NCBI RefSeq assembly: GCF_018860625.1
Contig: NZ_JAHKQB010000029.1
Span: forward strand, 1-64,000
Origin: Paracoccus sp. C2R09
GTDB taxonomy: Bacteria > Pseudomonadota > Alphaproteobacteria > Rhodobacterales > Rhodobacteraceae
Direction of reading: 5' to 3'
DNA: 64,000 nt
The notes beneath the pieces were generated by a model, which was not told where the DNA came from, ran no database searches, and was given only the letters and a program-made list of their open reading frames with translations. The number at the start of each line of letters is the position of its first letter. Positions within the stretch are counted from its first letter, which is position 1. A program made the position numbers and the translations under genes. Shown one piece after another: positions 16,009 through 24,678 of the stretch.

Positions 16009-17112
16009 ATGCCCGGAAAGCAGCATCGCGGCCGTAGGGCCGAGACACCGACCGAAATTCCCGCGAAAGGTTGGTGGGATATCCTGAAACGGGTCAAGGA
16101 CGAGATCAGCAGCGACCATGTGTCGGTGGTTTCGGCCGGCGTCGCGTTCTTCGGCCTTCTGGCAATCTTTCCCGCCATCGCGGCCGTGATCTCGATCGCG
16201 GGGTTCTTCCTCGATCCCGCGGATGTCGCCGGACAGCTGGATTCGCTGGTGGCCATCCTGCCCGAGAGTGCGGCCTCGATCATCCAGGACCAGATCACCG
16301 CCGTCACCGGCGGGGATGAGACGGCTACCGGCATCGCGGCGCTGTTCGGCATCGCCATCGCCTTCTATGGCGCGACCAAGGGGATGCTGACCCTGATGGA
16401 GGGCATGAACGTCGCCTATGACGAGGAAGAGACACGCGGGGTCGTCGCGCTCTATGCGACGGGAGGTGCGCTGACGCTGTTCCTGATCTTCGGCATCCTG
16501 ATTGCGATGGGCGCCATCCTGGTCGTTCCTATCGTTCTGGACGTCCTGCCGTTGCCCGGCATCGTCGAAACCATCATTTCCTGGGCGCAATGGCCTGTTC
16601 TGGCGGCACTGACCATATTCGGGCTGGCCGTCGTCTATCGGTTCGGCCCTTCGCGAGAGGATGCGAAATGGCGTTGGGTCAGCCCCGGCGCGATCATCGC
16701 CACGATCCTGTGGCTGGCGGGCACGGTCGGCTTCTCGATCTATGCGCAGAACTTCGGCAGCTACAACGAGACCTACGGCACGATCGGCGGGGTGATCATC
16801 CTTCTGACCTGGCTGTGGATCTCGGCCTATATCGTGCTGGCGGGGGCCGAACTGAATTCCGAGATGGAGCACCAGACCCGGCTTGACACGACGACCGGGC
16901 AGCCCCGTCCGCAGGGCCAGCGCGGTGCGGTCAAGGCAGATACCGATCCCGATCTGCCCGAGGACGGCACCGGGGGCGACAGACATGCGGCGCGGCGCGG
17001 GGATGACGGGGTCGTTTCGCGCAAGCCGTCGCTTGTGGCCGGGGTGCTGGGGCTTCTGGCGCTGCGTGCGATCCGCAAGCCGCGTTCCGCAAACGACCCC
17101 TCGGGGCGTTAA
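16009..17112 (+). CDS. YihY/ribonuclease BN-like membrane protein
   Basis: A 367-residue protein with six predicted helices and the family signatures 'VSVVSAGVAFFGLLAIFPA' near the start and 'YNETYGTIGGVIILLTWLW' near the end of the membrane domain. About 75 polar residues follow, with a last hydrophobic piece ('SLVAGVLGLLALRA'). Despite the old ribonuclease BN name, members are inner-membrane proteins without shown nuclease activity. GGAG lies 9 bases before the ATG. It is divergent from the PRC-barrel gene across a 291-base region that holds no further gene; AT-rich DNA near 15880 probably contains promoters. Confidence 0.85.
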   Translation: MPGKQHRGRRAETPTEIPAKGWWDILKRVKDEISSDHVSVVSAGVAFFGLLAIFPAIAAVISIAGFFLDPADVAGQLDSLVAILPESAASIIQDQITAVTGGDETATGIAALFGIAIAFYGATKGMLTLMEGMNVAYDEEETRGVVALYATGGALTLFLIFGILIAMGAILVVPIVLDVLPLPGIVETIISWAQWPVLAALTIFGLAVVYRFGPSREDAKWRWVSPGAIIATILWLAGTVGFSIYAQNFGSYNETYGTIGGVIILLTWLWISAYIVLAGAELNSEMEHQTRLDTTTGQPRPQGQRGAVKADTDPDLPEDGTGGDRHAARRGDDGVVSRKPSLVAGVLGLLALRAIRKPRSANDPSGR

Positions 17113-17157
17113 ATCGCCGATTATGACCGATTACCGATAAACCAAAGTGAATCGTCA

Positions 17158-17182
17158 GGAACCGCCCCGAACCCAAGTAGTT
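17158..17182 (+). promoter_or_regulatory. EcfG-like promoter upstream of the DUF3618 operon
   Basis: GGAAC at 17158-17162, a 16-base spacer and AGTT at 17179-17182, which fits GGAAC-N16/17-NGTT. It lies about 62 bases before the ATG at 17245. Together with the match before the manganese catalase it suggests shared control by the general stress sigma factor. Confidence 0.5.
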
Positions 17183-17244
17183 GAATCCTGCAACACGCGA
17201 CGTGCGACCGGGCGTTGCGATGTAAATCCAAGGGAGTCTCGATT

Positions 17245-17877
17245 ATGACCCATGATCCGAATATCACGGCAAATGCGCAAACTGAAAATGCGCAGAATGC
17301 GGGAACGACCAAAAGCACCGATACCCAGGAATTGAAGCGCGAAGCCGAACATCTGGGCGATGCTGCACGCGACGTGGGAAAAGAGGCTTATGGCCGACTT
17401 TCCGAAGGCGCGGCGCAGCAGACCGAACAGGTCAAGGAAGGTGCCGCATCCGAGGTGCAGGACATCTCGGCCGCGTTGCGCAGCGCCGCCGACAAGAGCC
17501 GTGCAGGTTCGGCCCAGGAACGCACCTTCGGGCAGGCAGCCGAGGCGCTGGCAGACTTCTCGGACATGATCCGCAACAAGGATCTGGGCGAGATGCTGAA
17601 CGACGTGAACGGCCTTGCGCGCCGCAATCCCGCCGCCTTCCTGGGTGGCGCGGCGCTGCTCGGCTTTGCCGCGACCCGTTTCGCCAAGGCATCCGCCAGC
17701 CCTGATCATGGTCCGACCGGCAATGCAGGCGCAGGCGCCATGTCCGCCACCTCGACGCCCTCGGCGCCGACGCCCGCGACATCGACCCCTTCCGCAGGGA
17801 TGCCCGCATCGCCTGCCATCAACACCGTCACCGATCCTTCGGATACCGTGACCATCGCATCGAAGGAGAAGTTCTGA
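17245..17877 (+). CDS. helical envelope stress protein, first gene of DUF3618 operon
   Basis: A 210-residue protein. Residues 1-130 are polar and helical with many Ala, Glu and Lys. Residues about 130-150 are a weakly hydrophobic segment ('NPAAFLGGAALLGFAATRFA'). Then follow a Pro/Ser/Thr-rich linker and a charged tail. It resembles the 'nutrient deprivation-induced' type proteins found with DUF3618 and holin-like genes in alphaproteobacteria. I chose ATG 17245 with GGGAG 8 bases upstream; the earlier ATG at 17215 lacks such a site. The TGA shares a base with the ATG of the next gene. Role unknown, probably envelope-related under stress. Confidence 0.65.
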   Translation: MTHDPNITANAQTENAQNAGTTKSTDTQELKREAEHLGDAARDVGKEAYGRLSEGAAQQTEQVKEGAASEVQDISAALRSAADKSRAGSAQERTFGQAAEALADFSDMIRNKDLGEMLNDVNGLARRNPAAFLGGAALLGFAATRFAKASASPDHGPTGNAGAGAMSATSTPSAPTPATSTPSAGMPASPAINTVTDPSDTVTIASKEKF

Positions 17878-18272
17878 TGTCCGATGAACGGAAAGCCGGC
17901 ACCGGCAACCTGATCGCCGAACTGATGGATCACGTCTCGACCCTGCTTCGTAAAGAGGTTGACCTGGCCCGCACCGAGATGGGCGAGAAACTGAACAGCG
18001 CGCTTGGCGGCATCATCTCGATGGCGGTGGCACTGGTCTTCGCGATCGTGGCGCTGAACACCTTCAGCGCGGCCCTTGTCGGCTGGATCGCCCAAGCGAC
18101 GGGTCTCGGGGCAGGGTGGTCTTCGCTGATTGTCACCATCGTCTTCGGGATCATCGCGGTCGCCCTGATCATTCGTGGCAAGAATGCGCTTCAGGCACGC
18201 AATCTCGTTCCTTCGAAAACCACGCAAAGCCTGCGTCGCGATGTCGAAAGCGTCAAGGAGGCCTACAAATGA
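17877..18272 (+). CDS. phage-holin-like (Holin_3_6/DUF1469) membrane protein
   Basis: A 131-residue protein. An amphipathic N-terminal helix ('ELMDHVSTLLRKEVDLARTE') is followed by two long hydrophobic helices ('GGIISMAVALVFAIVALNTF' and 'SSLIVTIVFGIIAVALII') and a charged tail. This is the layout of the Phage_holin_3_6 family, which in chromosomal settings has no proven lytic role. The start overlaps the previous stop (TGATG) and the stop overlaps the next ATG (ATGA), so all three genes are translationally coupled. Confidence 0.8.
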   Translation: MSDERKAGTGNLIAELMDHVSTLLRKEVDLARTEMGEKLNSALGGIISMAVALVFAIVALNTFSAALVGWIAQATGLGAGWSSLIVTIVFGIIAVALIIRGKNALQARNLVPSKTTQSLRRDVESVKEAYK

Positions 18273-19348
18273 ACGACCAATCTTCCGCCGAAATCCAGCG
18301 CGAGATCGAGACCGAGCGCAACGAGATGAACCAGACGCTGAGCGAGCTGACCAACCGTCTGTCGCCCGATCACCTGATCCGCGAAGTCAGCGATCATTTC
18401 CGCCAGCATGGCGGCGAGATCACGCGCTCGGTCAGTGAATCGGTCAAGCAGAACCCCTTGGCGCTGGCACTGACCGGCGTGGGCCTCAGCTGGCTGATCT
18501 TCGGCCAGAACCGCTCGCAGCAGGCCGCACCTCAGGTGACGGGATATGGCTCGACCGGAACAAGGCCCGCCGGCAGCGTGCCTGCCGATGCCACGCTGAC
18601 GCAGCGCCCGGCCTATCCGTCCTGGGCGCAGTCCTCGACCATCACGGGTCGCGATACCGATGAACCCGGTCGCCTGTCCCGCGCCAAGGACGGCCTTGCG
18701 TCCGGCAAGGACAAGCTGTCGGGCCATGTGGACAGTGCAAAGGACGGGATCGCCGCAGGCCGCGACAAGCTTGCGGGCCATGCCGACGCCGCACGAGACC
18801 GCGCGTCGGGGCTGATGGATCAGGGCCGTGACAGCCTTGCCGATGCCCGCGATCGTCTGGCGCAAGGGACCGAGCATCTGTCCAACGAGGCCCGCGAACG
18901 GGTGATCGCCGCCCGCGAACGTGCCTTGGCCGCGCACCAGTCGGTCACCGATCACGCGCGCCGTGGCGGGGCAGAGATCTCGAACTACTACGACCAGCAG
19001 CCGCTGATCTTCGGCGCGCTTGCCATGGCCGTCGGGGCCGCACTTGCGGGCAGCCTGCCGCGCACCCGGTACGAGGACGAGTATCTTGGCCAGCACAGCG
19101 ATCAACTGATCGAGGAAGCCGAGCGCATCTTCCACGAGGAAACCGAAAAGACGAAGGCCGTCTATGCCGCCGTCAAATCGGAAGCTGCGGACATCGCCGA
19201 GGAAACCCGCGACGCGGTTGACGAAGGCACGCCCGGCGATCATTCGGCCGCGAAATCGGCCCGGAAATATGTCGAGGATACGGCCGAGCGTCTGGCCGAC
19301 AAGGCCAAGGACGAGGCGGATCGCCAGGACCTCGGAAAGCCCAGCTGA
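18269..19348 (+). CDS. DUF3618 protein with LEA-like helical repeats
   Basis: A 359-residue protein. Residues 1-75 match DUF3618 ('EIQREIETERNEMNQTLSEL', then a short hydrophobic patch 'LALALTGVGLSWLIFG'). Residues about 138-230 are Ala/Asp/Lys/Arg-rich helical repeats such as 'AKDGLASGKDKLSGH' and 'AKDGIAAGRDKLAGH', recalling late-embryogenesis-abundant proteins. A second hydrophobic segment ('PLIFGALAMAVGAALAGSLP') and a charged helical tail follow. LEA-like repeats are associated with protection during drying or osmotic stress, and an EcfG-like promoter upstream fits. Function at the membrane is inferred. Confidence 0.75.
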   Translation: MNDQSSAEIQREIETERNEMNQTLSELTNRLSPDHLIREVSDHFRQHGGEITRSVSESVKQNPLALALTGVGLSWLIFGQNRSQQAAPQVTGYGSTGTRPAGSVPADATLTQRPAYPSWAQSSTITGRDTDEPGRLSRAKDGLASGKDKLSGHVDSAKDGIAAGRDKLAGHADAARDRASGLMDQGRDSLADARDRLAQGTEHLSNEARERVIAARERALAAHQSVTDHARRGGAEISNYYDQQPLIFGALAMAVGAALAGSLPRTRYEDEYLGQHSDQLIEEAERIFHEETEKTKAVYAAVKSEAADIAEETRDAVDEGTPGDHSAAKSARKYVEDTAERLADKAKDEADRQDLGKPS

Positions 19349-19377
19349 TCCGCATCAGCACCCGAACGAAGCGCAAG

Positions 19378-19404
19378 ACGCCCGCAAAGGACTGCGGGCG
19401 TTTC
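19378..19404 (+). terminator. terminator after DUF3618 operon
   Basis: A perfect 9-bp stem (ACGCCCGCA / TGCGGGCGT) with a 6-base loop, followed by TTC and a T-rich stretch. It lies between the convergent DUF3618 and SDR genes and may serve both. Confidence 0.75.
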
Positions 19405-19424
19405 TGCATTTTCGCGCAGCCCGA

Positions 19425-20162
19425 TCAGACAAGGCCCCCATTCGCGCGCAGGGTCTGTCCATTGATCCATTTGCCCTCGTCGCCGACCAGGAAGGCCACG
19501 GCGTTGGCGATATCCTCGGGCTGGCCAAGGCGCTCCAGCGGGCTGGCCATGGCCAGTTTCTGGATGAACTCCTCGGATTTGCCCTTCAGGAACAGCTCGG
19601 TCTCGGTCGGGCCGGGGGCCACCGCGTTCACGGTGATCTGGCGACCGCGCATTTCCTTCGACAGGATGCCGGTCATCGTCTCGATCCCCGCCTTGATCGC
19701 TGCATAGACGCCATAGCGTTCGAACCGCGTCCCCACGACCGAGGTCGAAAGGTTCACGATCCGCCCGCCATCCCGCATGCGGTTCGCAGCCTCGCGCATC
19801 GTGTTGATGCAGCCCTTGAAGTTGATCCCGATCATCGCATCGACCGAATCCGGGTCCGTTTCCGCGATGGTCTGCAGGGTCATGATCCCCGCATTGTTCA
19901 CCAGCACGTCGATGCCCCCGAATTCGGCCTCGGTCCTGTCGAACAACGCTTTCACCTCGGCGGGATCCGAGACATCCGCCTTGACGGCGATGGCGCGTCC
20001 GCCCGCCGCCTCGATGCGTGCGACGGTATCCTCCGCCGCCTGCTGATTGCCGACATAGTTCACGGTGACGCATAAGCCGTCACGGGCCAGTCTTTCGGCA
20101 ATCGCCGCCCCGATCCCGCGGGATCCGCCGGTGACGATGGCGGATCTGATCCTGTCATCCAT
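19425..20162 (-). CDS. short-chain dehydrogenase/reductase (SDR)
   Basis: A 245-residue classical SDR: NAD(P)-binding 'TGGSRGIGAAIAE' at residues 11-23, 'VLVNNAG', the catalytic Ser in 'NLSTSVVG', then Tyr and Lys in 'YAAIKAG', and a C-terminal 'FLVGDEGKWINGQTLRANGG'. The pattern is that of 3-oxoacyl-ACP reductase/glucose dehydrogenase-type members, but the substrate cannot be read from sequence. The ATG at 20162 has CAGGAG 8 bases upstream. It stands alone. The 220 bases between it and the tRNA hold no visible gene. Confidence 0.88.
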   Translation of the reverse strand: MDDRIRSAIVTGGSRGIGAAIAERLARDGLCVTVNYVGNQQAAEDTVARIEAAGGRAIAVKADVSDPAEVKALFDRTEAEFGGIDVLVNNAGIMTLQTIAETDPDSVDAMIGINFKGCINTMREAANRMRDGGRIVNLSTSVVGTRFERYGVYAAIKAGIETMTGILSKEMRGRQITVNAVAPGPTETELFLKGKSEEFIQKLAMASPLERLGQPEDIANAVAFLVGDEGKWINGQTLRANGGLV

Positions 20163-20382
20163 GTCATGCTCCTGATTGCGCTGAATGTTGCGCGGCCGAG
20201 GTTAACGCACGGACGGGGGGCGGCAATGGGGAACACCCGACTGGCGGTCACGCCGTCGAGAGGTCCACGACCGGCGGCGCGAATGTCGGGACCTGAATCA
20301 GAGCGACAGATGCCAAGGCCCGAAGAGGGGACCGAAGACCAGCTCGGAAGCTAAAAAATGCCAGATGTCCACTTGGAAGATC

Positions 20383-20458
<76 letters not shown>

Positions 20459-20591
20459 ACCGTTATCTGCAAGGCGCCTCGGCGCCGCTGCGTTTGGGTC
20501 GTATAGGGGGGTGCGCCGATGGCTGCAAGCAGAAAATTCACCTGCGGACGTTTTTTTCGGCAAGGATCGGGAAGAACCTGGAAACGCGAAT

Positions 20592-20616
20592 GAAAACGGG
20601 GCCGAAGCCCCGTTTC
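20592..20616 (-). terminator. terminator after doxX-like gene
   Basis: On the minus strand: AACGGGGC, TTCG tetraloop, GCCCCGTTTTC. It lies about 23 bases after the stop of the DoxX-family gene, between it and tRNA-Ala. Confidence 0.85.
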
Positions 20617-20639
20617 CTAGATCCCGTCGATGATGAATT

Positions 20640-21038
20640 TCAGCTTTCGCGTCCGTTTGCGCGGTCGAGGCTGAACGCCCCGGGTCCCGCAAACACGAGA
20701 TAGAGGAACACGAAGCAGTAGAGGATCGCGGCATCCCCGCCGTTCAGCACCGGGAAGGGGCTGCGGGGGGCATGTGCCATCCAGTAGGCCACGGCCATCA
20801 GCCCCGACAGCAGAAATGCCACCGGGCGCGTCATGAAGCCAAGGATCAGCATCGCGCCGCCCACCAGCTCCATCAGGCCCGCGATCCAGGGCAGCGACAG
20901 GACCGCAGGGGCCGTGTCGCTTGCCGGAAAGCCCAGGATCTTCTGCGTTCCATGCGCGAAGAAGATCGTGGCGCTGACGATGCGCAACACGCCCAGCATC
21001 CGGGGCGCATGGGCCGTCAGGGAAGAGAATGGCATCAT
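20640..21038 (-). CDS. DoxX family membrane protein
   Basis: A 132-residue protein with four predicted helices and DoxX-family signatures 'LRIVSATIFFAHGTQKILGF', 'GLMELVGGAMLILGFMTRPV' and 'GGDAAILYCFVFLYLVFAGP'. Members are inner-membrane proteins often annotated as quinol-oxidase-like or redox-related; the role here is not known. The start is ATG 21038, with GAGGA 4-8 bases upstream; the adjacent ATG 21035 is equally possible. A strong terminator follows. Confidence 0.85.
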   Translation of the reverse strand: MMPFSSLTAHAPRMLGVLRIVSATIFFAHGTQKILGFPASDTAPAVLSLPWIAGLMELVGGAMLILGFMTRPVAFLLSGLMAVAYWMAHAPRSPFPVLNGGDAAILYCFVFLYLVFAGPGAFSLDRANGRES

Positions 21039-21057
21039 GCGTCCTCGGCCCCGTTGA

Positions 21058-21375
21058 TCAGTCTTCGTCGTCATCCGCGACATCGGCGATGTCGTCCAGC
21101 GAAACGTCGTCGCTGTCGTCGTCATCGTCCAGCAGATCGTCGTCCAGATCGCCGTTGTCGTTGCTGACCTCGTCCTCGTCGTCCGAATTGTCGGCGGCGC
21201 GGCCGCGGTTCGGCGCTTCCTTGGTGGCGATGGTCTTGCCGCGACCGTCCGTCAGGCTGTCCAGCGAGAACTGGTTGCCGCAGGCGGGGCAGGTCATCGG
21301 ATCCTTCTGCAGATCGTAGAAACGGGTCGCGCAATGCGGGCACAGGCGTTTCGTGCCCCATTCCTCTTTGGGCAT
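21058..21375 (-). CDS. FYDLN-acid (TIGR02300) zinc-ribbon-like protein
   Basis: A 105-residue protein. Residues 1-40 carry the signature 'WGTKRLCPHCATRFYDLQKDP' with two CxxC pairs (CPHC, CPAC) that probably bind zinc. The C-terminal 45 residues are almost entirely Asp, Glu, Ser and Asn. It is a short conserved alphaproteobacterial family of unknown function. GGAG lies about 7 bases before the ATG. It may be cotranscribed with the doxX-like gene 20 bases downstream. Confidence 0.9.
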   Translation of the reverse strand: MPKEEWGTKRLCPHCATRFYDLQKDPMTCPACGNQFSLDSLTDGRGKTIATKEAPNRGRAADNSDDEDEVSNDNGDLDDDLLDDDDDSDDVSLDDIADVADDDED

Positions 21376-21471
21376 GGTATTCTCCTTCGGCCGCGATTAG
21401 TGAAATCGGGCGACCCCCTGCCACAGCGGTCAGGGGGTGTCAAAGGCTTTATCTGGCAGTCCGGAACAGGC

Positions 21472-22167
21472 ATGGCAAGCGAAGATCGGAAGATCGTGCT
21501 GGAGGATGGCCGCAGCGTCGCATTGCGGCGGTCCGCGCGCGCGCGCAGGCTGACACTTCGGGTTCCGCGCGACGGGTCCGGGCCGGTCCTGACGATGCCG
21601 CCGCATGTCCCCCTGGCCGAGGGGCGGGCCTTCGTGGAATCGCGTGCCGACTGGCTGGCCGGGGCATCCGCCCGTGTGCCGCAGGCATTGCGCGTCCGGG
21701 CCGGGGAAATACTGCCCGTGGCGGGACGCGTGCTTGAACTGACCCCCGCCGCCACCCGCGCAGCCCGGATCGAGGGGGAACATCTGCTGATACCGCGGGA
21801 CCGCGATGCGGGACCCTCTGTGGCCGCGCTGTTGCGTCGGATGGCGATGGTGCAGCTGCGTGCGGCATCCGATCGGCATGCCGCGGCGATCGGCCGGGGC
21901 TATTCCTCGATCGTGCTGCGGGACACGAAGTCGCGATGGGGCAGCTGCAGCCACGAAGGACGGCTGATGTATTCCTGGCGGCTGATCATGGCCCCGCCCG
22001 AGATCCTGGACTATGTCGCGGCCCACGAGGTCGCGCATCTGCGCCACATGGATCATTCGCCGCGCTTCTGGGCGCTGGTGGCGGAACTGATGCCCGGATA
22101 TGCGGCCCGCCGCGCATGGCTGCGCCAGCATGGCGGCGATCTGATGCTGTGGCGTTTCACCGATTGA
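21472..22167 (+). CDS. YgjP-like M48 metallopeptidase (DUF45)
   Basis: A 231-residue protein with the zinc-peptidase signature 'VAAHEVAHLRHMDHSPRFW' (HExxH plus the downstream His), preceded by 'SRWGSCSHEGRLMYSWRLI', both typical of the YgjP/DUF45 family. These are presumed cytoplasmic peptidases next to or related to DNA-repair functions; the substrate is unknown. The ATG at 21472 has GGAACAGG upstream. It is divergent from the FYDLN-acid gene. Confidence 0.88.
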   Translation: MASEDRKIVLEDGRSVALRRSARARRLTLRVPRDGSGPVLTMPPHVPLAEGRAFVESRADWLAGASARVPQALRVRAGEILPVAGRVLELTPAATRAARIEGEHLLIPRDRDAGPSVAALLRRMAMVQLRAASDRHAAAIGRGYSSIVLRDTKSRWGSCSHEGRLMYSWRLIMAPPEILDYVAAHEVAHLRHMDHSPRFWALVAELMPGYAARRAWLRQHGGDLMLWRFTD

Positions 22168-22198
22168 CGCCGCCGTTCATCGTGATCACAAACGCCGC

Positions 22199-22852
22199 AT
22201 GAGTGCCGCACGTTCGACCGACCCCGCCGCGCATGAGCGGCTCTACCGCACGCTTCGCAGCAAGATCATGCTGGGCGAACTGCCGCCCGGCAAGGCGCTG
22301 ACCCTGCGGGGCATCGCGCATGAATACCACCTGTCGATGACCCCGGCCCGAGAGGCGGTCCGCAGGCTGGTGGCGGAAGGCGCGCTGACGCTGTCCTCAT
22401 CGGGGCGGGTGGCGACGCCGGAACTGTCGGATGAACGGATCGAGGAACTGGCCGCGTTGCGCGCCCTGATCGAACCCGAGCTGGCGGCCCGCGCCCTGCC
22501 GCGCGCACATTTCGCGCTGATCGACCGGCTGGCGGGCATGAATGCCCGGATCGCGGACGCGGTCGAGCGGCACGACGCCGTGGGCTATATCCGCTGCAAC
22601 CTGGATTTCCACCGCATGCTCTATCTGCGGGCGCAGGCCCCGGCGATGCTGGCGATGCTGGAAACGGTGTGGCTGCAGCTTGGCCCGACGATGCGCGCGC
22701 TCTATGGCAAGGTCAAACGGAACGAACCGCCGCGTCACCACCGGATGATCCTGGCCGCCTTGCGCGCGGGCGACGAACCCGCGCTGCGGCTGGCCGTCCG
22801 GGCCGACGTGACGCATGGGCTGCGCCACCTGACGGCCACGGACGGTCGTTGA
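22199..22852 (+). CDS. GntR family (FCD-type) transcriptional regulator
   Basis: A 217-residue protein. An N-terminal winged helix-turn-helix (residues 12-75, 'LYRTLRSKIMLGELPPGKAL', 'SMTPAREAVRRLVAEGAL') is followed by an all-helical FCD effector domain. The FCD metal-binding pattern appears present: 'D.HRMLY' and a later 'HHRMILAALRAGD'. Members respond to carboxylic acids. There is no obvious target operon beside it. It starts 31 bases after the peptidase gene and may be cotranscribed with it; no good ribosome-binding site precedes the ATG. Confidence 0.85.
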   Translation: MSAARSTDPAAHERLYRTLRSKIMLGELPPGKALTLRGIAHEYHLSMTPAREAVRRLVAEGALTLSSSGRVATPELSDERIEELAALRALIEPELAARALPRAHFALIDRLAGMNARIADAVERHDAVGYIRCNLDFHRMLYLRAQAPAMLAMLETVWLQLGPTMRALYGKVKRNEPPRHHRMILAALRAGDEPALRLAVRADVTHGLRHLTATDGR

Positions 22853-22867
22853 ACAGGACGCCTGGGA

Positions 22868-23488
22868 TCAGGACGCCTGAGAGGGCAGGCCCATCGTGCC
22901 GAAGCTGATATTGGGCAGGGTCGAGGGGATGATGCGGTTGTATTTCGTGCCCTCGATCGCGGCACCCGCCATCAGGCCCGACTGGCCGAAGATCATCGCC
23001 ACGACCGGGAACTGCGCGCTGAAGCTGTCGGCGCCGACCGCCATCCCGCCCGCCGGAACCGCATAGAACGCGCCTGCGCCCGCGACCCAGCCCGGTGCCG
23101 CACGGAACGCCGCCAGCGCCTGGTCGGTCTGGAAGATCAACGCATGGGCGTATTGCTGGGCGCCCGCCTGCAGGCCCACGGTCGCCCGCGTCGCGGAATA
23201 GTAATCGACCGTCTGCCCGCCGATCCGCAGCGCGCCTTGGCCATAGGCGCCGCCCACGCCAAGCGCGGCTTCGGTCATCAGCGGCATGTAGAGCACGCCC
23301 TTCGCGCTTTGCACCAGGGGGGCCGCGGCCGGGTAGGTCTGCAGCAGATAGGCCTGCGTCTGGTCCACCCGCGCATCCAGCCGTGCCGATCCGTCGGTCC
23401 CCACCGCATTCGTGCAGCCCGCCGCCATCAGTGCCGCGCCGCCCGTCGCCAGAAGGCTGCGGCGGGAAATTCCGTGTTTCGTGGTCAT
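22868..23488 (-). CDS. SYLF/YSC84-domain lipoprotein
   Basis: A 206-residue protein. The start 'SRRSLLATGGAALMAAGC' is a twin-arginine-like signal with lipobox and lipidated Cys25. The rest is a SYLF-type domain ('AKGVLYMPLMTEAALGVGGA', 'ATVGLQAGAQQYAHALIF', 'GAFYAVPAGGMAVGADSFSA'). SYLF domains bind lipids in eukaryotes; bacterial members are envelope proteins of unclear role. It is convergent with the GntR gene and in line with hemB, about 70 bases downstream of it. Confidence 0.82.
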   Translation of the reverse strand: MTTKHGISRRSLLATGGAALMAAGCTNAVGTDGSARLDARVDQTQAYLLQTYPAAAPLVQSAKGVLYMPLMTEAALGVGGAYGQGALRIGGQTVDYYSATRATVGLQAGAQQYAHALIFQTDQALAAFRAAPGWVAGAGAFYAVPAGGMAVGADSFSAQFPVVAMIFGQSGLMAGAAIEGTKYNRIIPSTLPNISFGTMGLPSQAS

Positions 23489-23560
23489 CTGTCGCCCCTC
23501 GTGGTTTCGCGTCCGGATCTGCGTCCCGGTTCGGGGCGCAGGTTAGGCCAGCGCGCGCCC

Positions 23561-24556
23561 TTAGGCCAGCATTTCGGCGACCGTCGGCGCGAAGTAGCTG
23601 AGAACCCCGTCGCAGCCCGCGCGGCGGAAGGCCAGCAGGCTTTCGATCATGGCGTCGCGCGACAGCCAGCCGTTGCGGATCGCCTGTTCCAGCATCGCGT
23701 ATTCGCCGCTGACCTGATAGGCGAAGGTGGGCGCGCCGAATTCGTCCTTCACCGCGCGGCAGATGTCCAGATAGGGCATGCCGGGCTTGACCATCACCAT
23801 GTCGGCCCCCTCGGACAGGTCGCGGGCGACGCAGCGGATCGCCTCGCCGCGATTGGCGGGGTTGATCTGATAGGTCTTCTTGTCGCCCACCAGCCGCCCC
23901 GAGGCACCCACCGCATCGCGGAACGGGCCATAGAAGGCGCTGGCGAATTTCGCAGCATAGGACAGGATCGACACGTGCTTGTGGCCCGCGGCCTCCAGCG
24001 CGCCGCGCAGCGCGCCGATGCGCCCGTCCATCATGTCCGACGGCCCCAGGATGTCGGCCCCGCATTCAGCCTGCACCAGCGCCATGCGCACCAGCGCCTC
24101 GACGGTCTCGTCGTTCAGGATCTCGTTGCCGACGACCAGCCCGTCATGGCCGTTGGCGTTATAGGGGTCCAGCGCGATGTCGGTCATCACGACCAGATCC
24201 GGCACCTCCTCCTTGACGGCGCGGATGGCCAGGTTGCCGATATTGTCCGGGTCCCATGCGCGTTCGCAGCCATCGGTGCGCAATGCCTCGTCGCTGTGGG
24301 GGAAGATGCAGATGGCGGGAATGTTCAGCCGCGCGGCGCGTTCGGCGGCCCGGCGCGCCCCGTCCAGCGTCAGGCGTTCGACGCCCGGCATCGATGCGAT
24401 TTCGCCCTCGGCGCCCGCCACTTCGGTCACGAAGATCGGCCAGATCAGGTTCGCGGGGGTCAGCTGCGTTTCCGACACCATCGCGCGGATGTTGGGGTTG
24501 CGCCGCAGGCGCCGCAGGCGCGTGGCGGGGAAGGGGGCGATGATGGGGCTGGCCAT
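23561..24556 (-). CDS. hemB: delta-aminolevulinic acid dehydratase (porphobilinogen synthase)
   Basis: A 331-residue protein catalysing condensation of two 5-aminolevulinate molecules to porphobilinogen in haem synthesis. The two active-site lysine regions are clear: 'SILSYAAKFASAFYGPFRDA' and 'GADMVMVKPGMPYLD'. The metal-loop region is 'FPHSDEALRTDG', an Asp-rich type suggesting a magnesium-dependent rather than cysteine-zinc enzyme. The ATG 24556 has GGAGG 6-10 bases upstream. Haem is needed by the oxidase encoded earlier in the window, but the two are not linked in one operon. Confidence 0.95.
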   Translation of the reverse strand: MASPIIAPFPATRLRRLRRNPNIRAMVSETQLTPANLIWPIFVTEVAGAEGEIASMPGVERLTLDGARRAAERAARLNIPAICIFPHSDEALRTDGCERAWDPDNIGNLAIRAVKEEVPDLVVMTDIALDPYNANGHDGLVVGNEILNDETVEALVRMALVQAECGADILGPSDMMDGRIGALRGALEAAGHKHVSILSYAAKFASAFYGPFRDAVGASGRLVGDKKTYQINPANRGEAIRCVARDLSEGADMVMVKPGMPYLDICRAVKDEFGAPTFAYQVSGEYAMLEQAIRNGWLSRDAMIESLLAFRRAGCDGVLSYFAPTVAEMLA

Positions 24557-24678
24557 GGGGGCCTCCGGGGCAATTGCTTTCGGTGACAAGCTGTCGCAAC
24601 CGGTTTCGGGCTGCCGACTTTCCCTTGTCCGCAACCCGTTCTAAGGTCAGCCGGACGCAAGGACAAGGAAGCGCGAAT

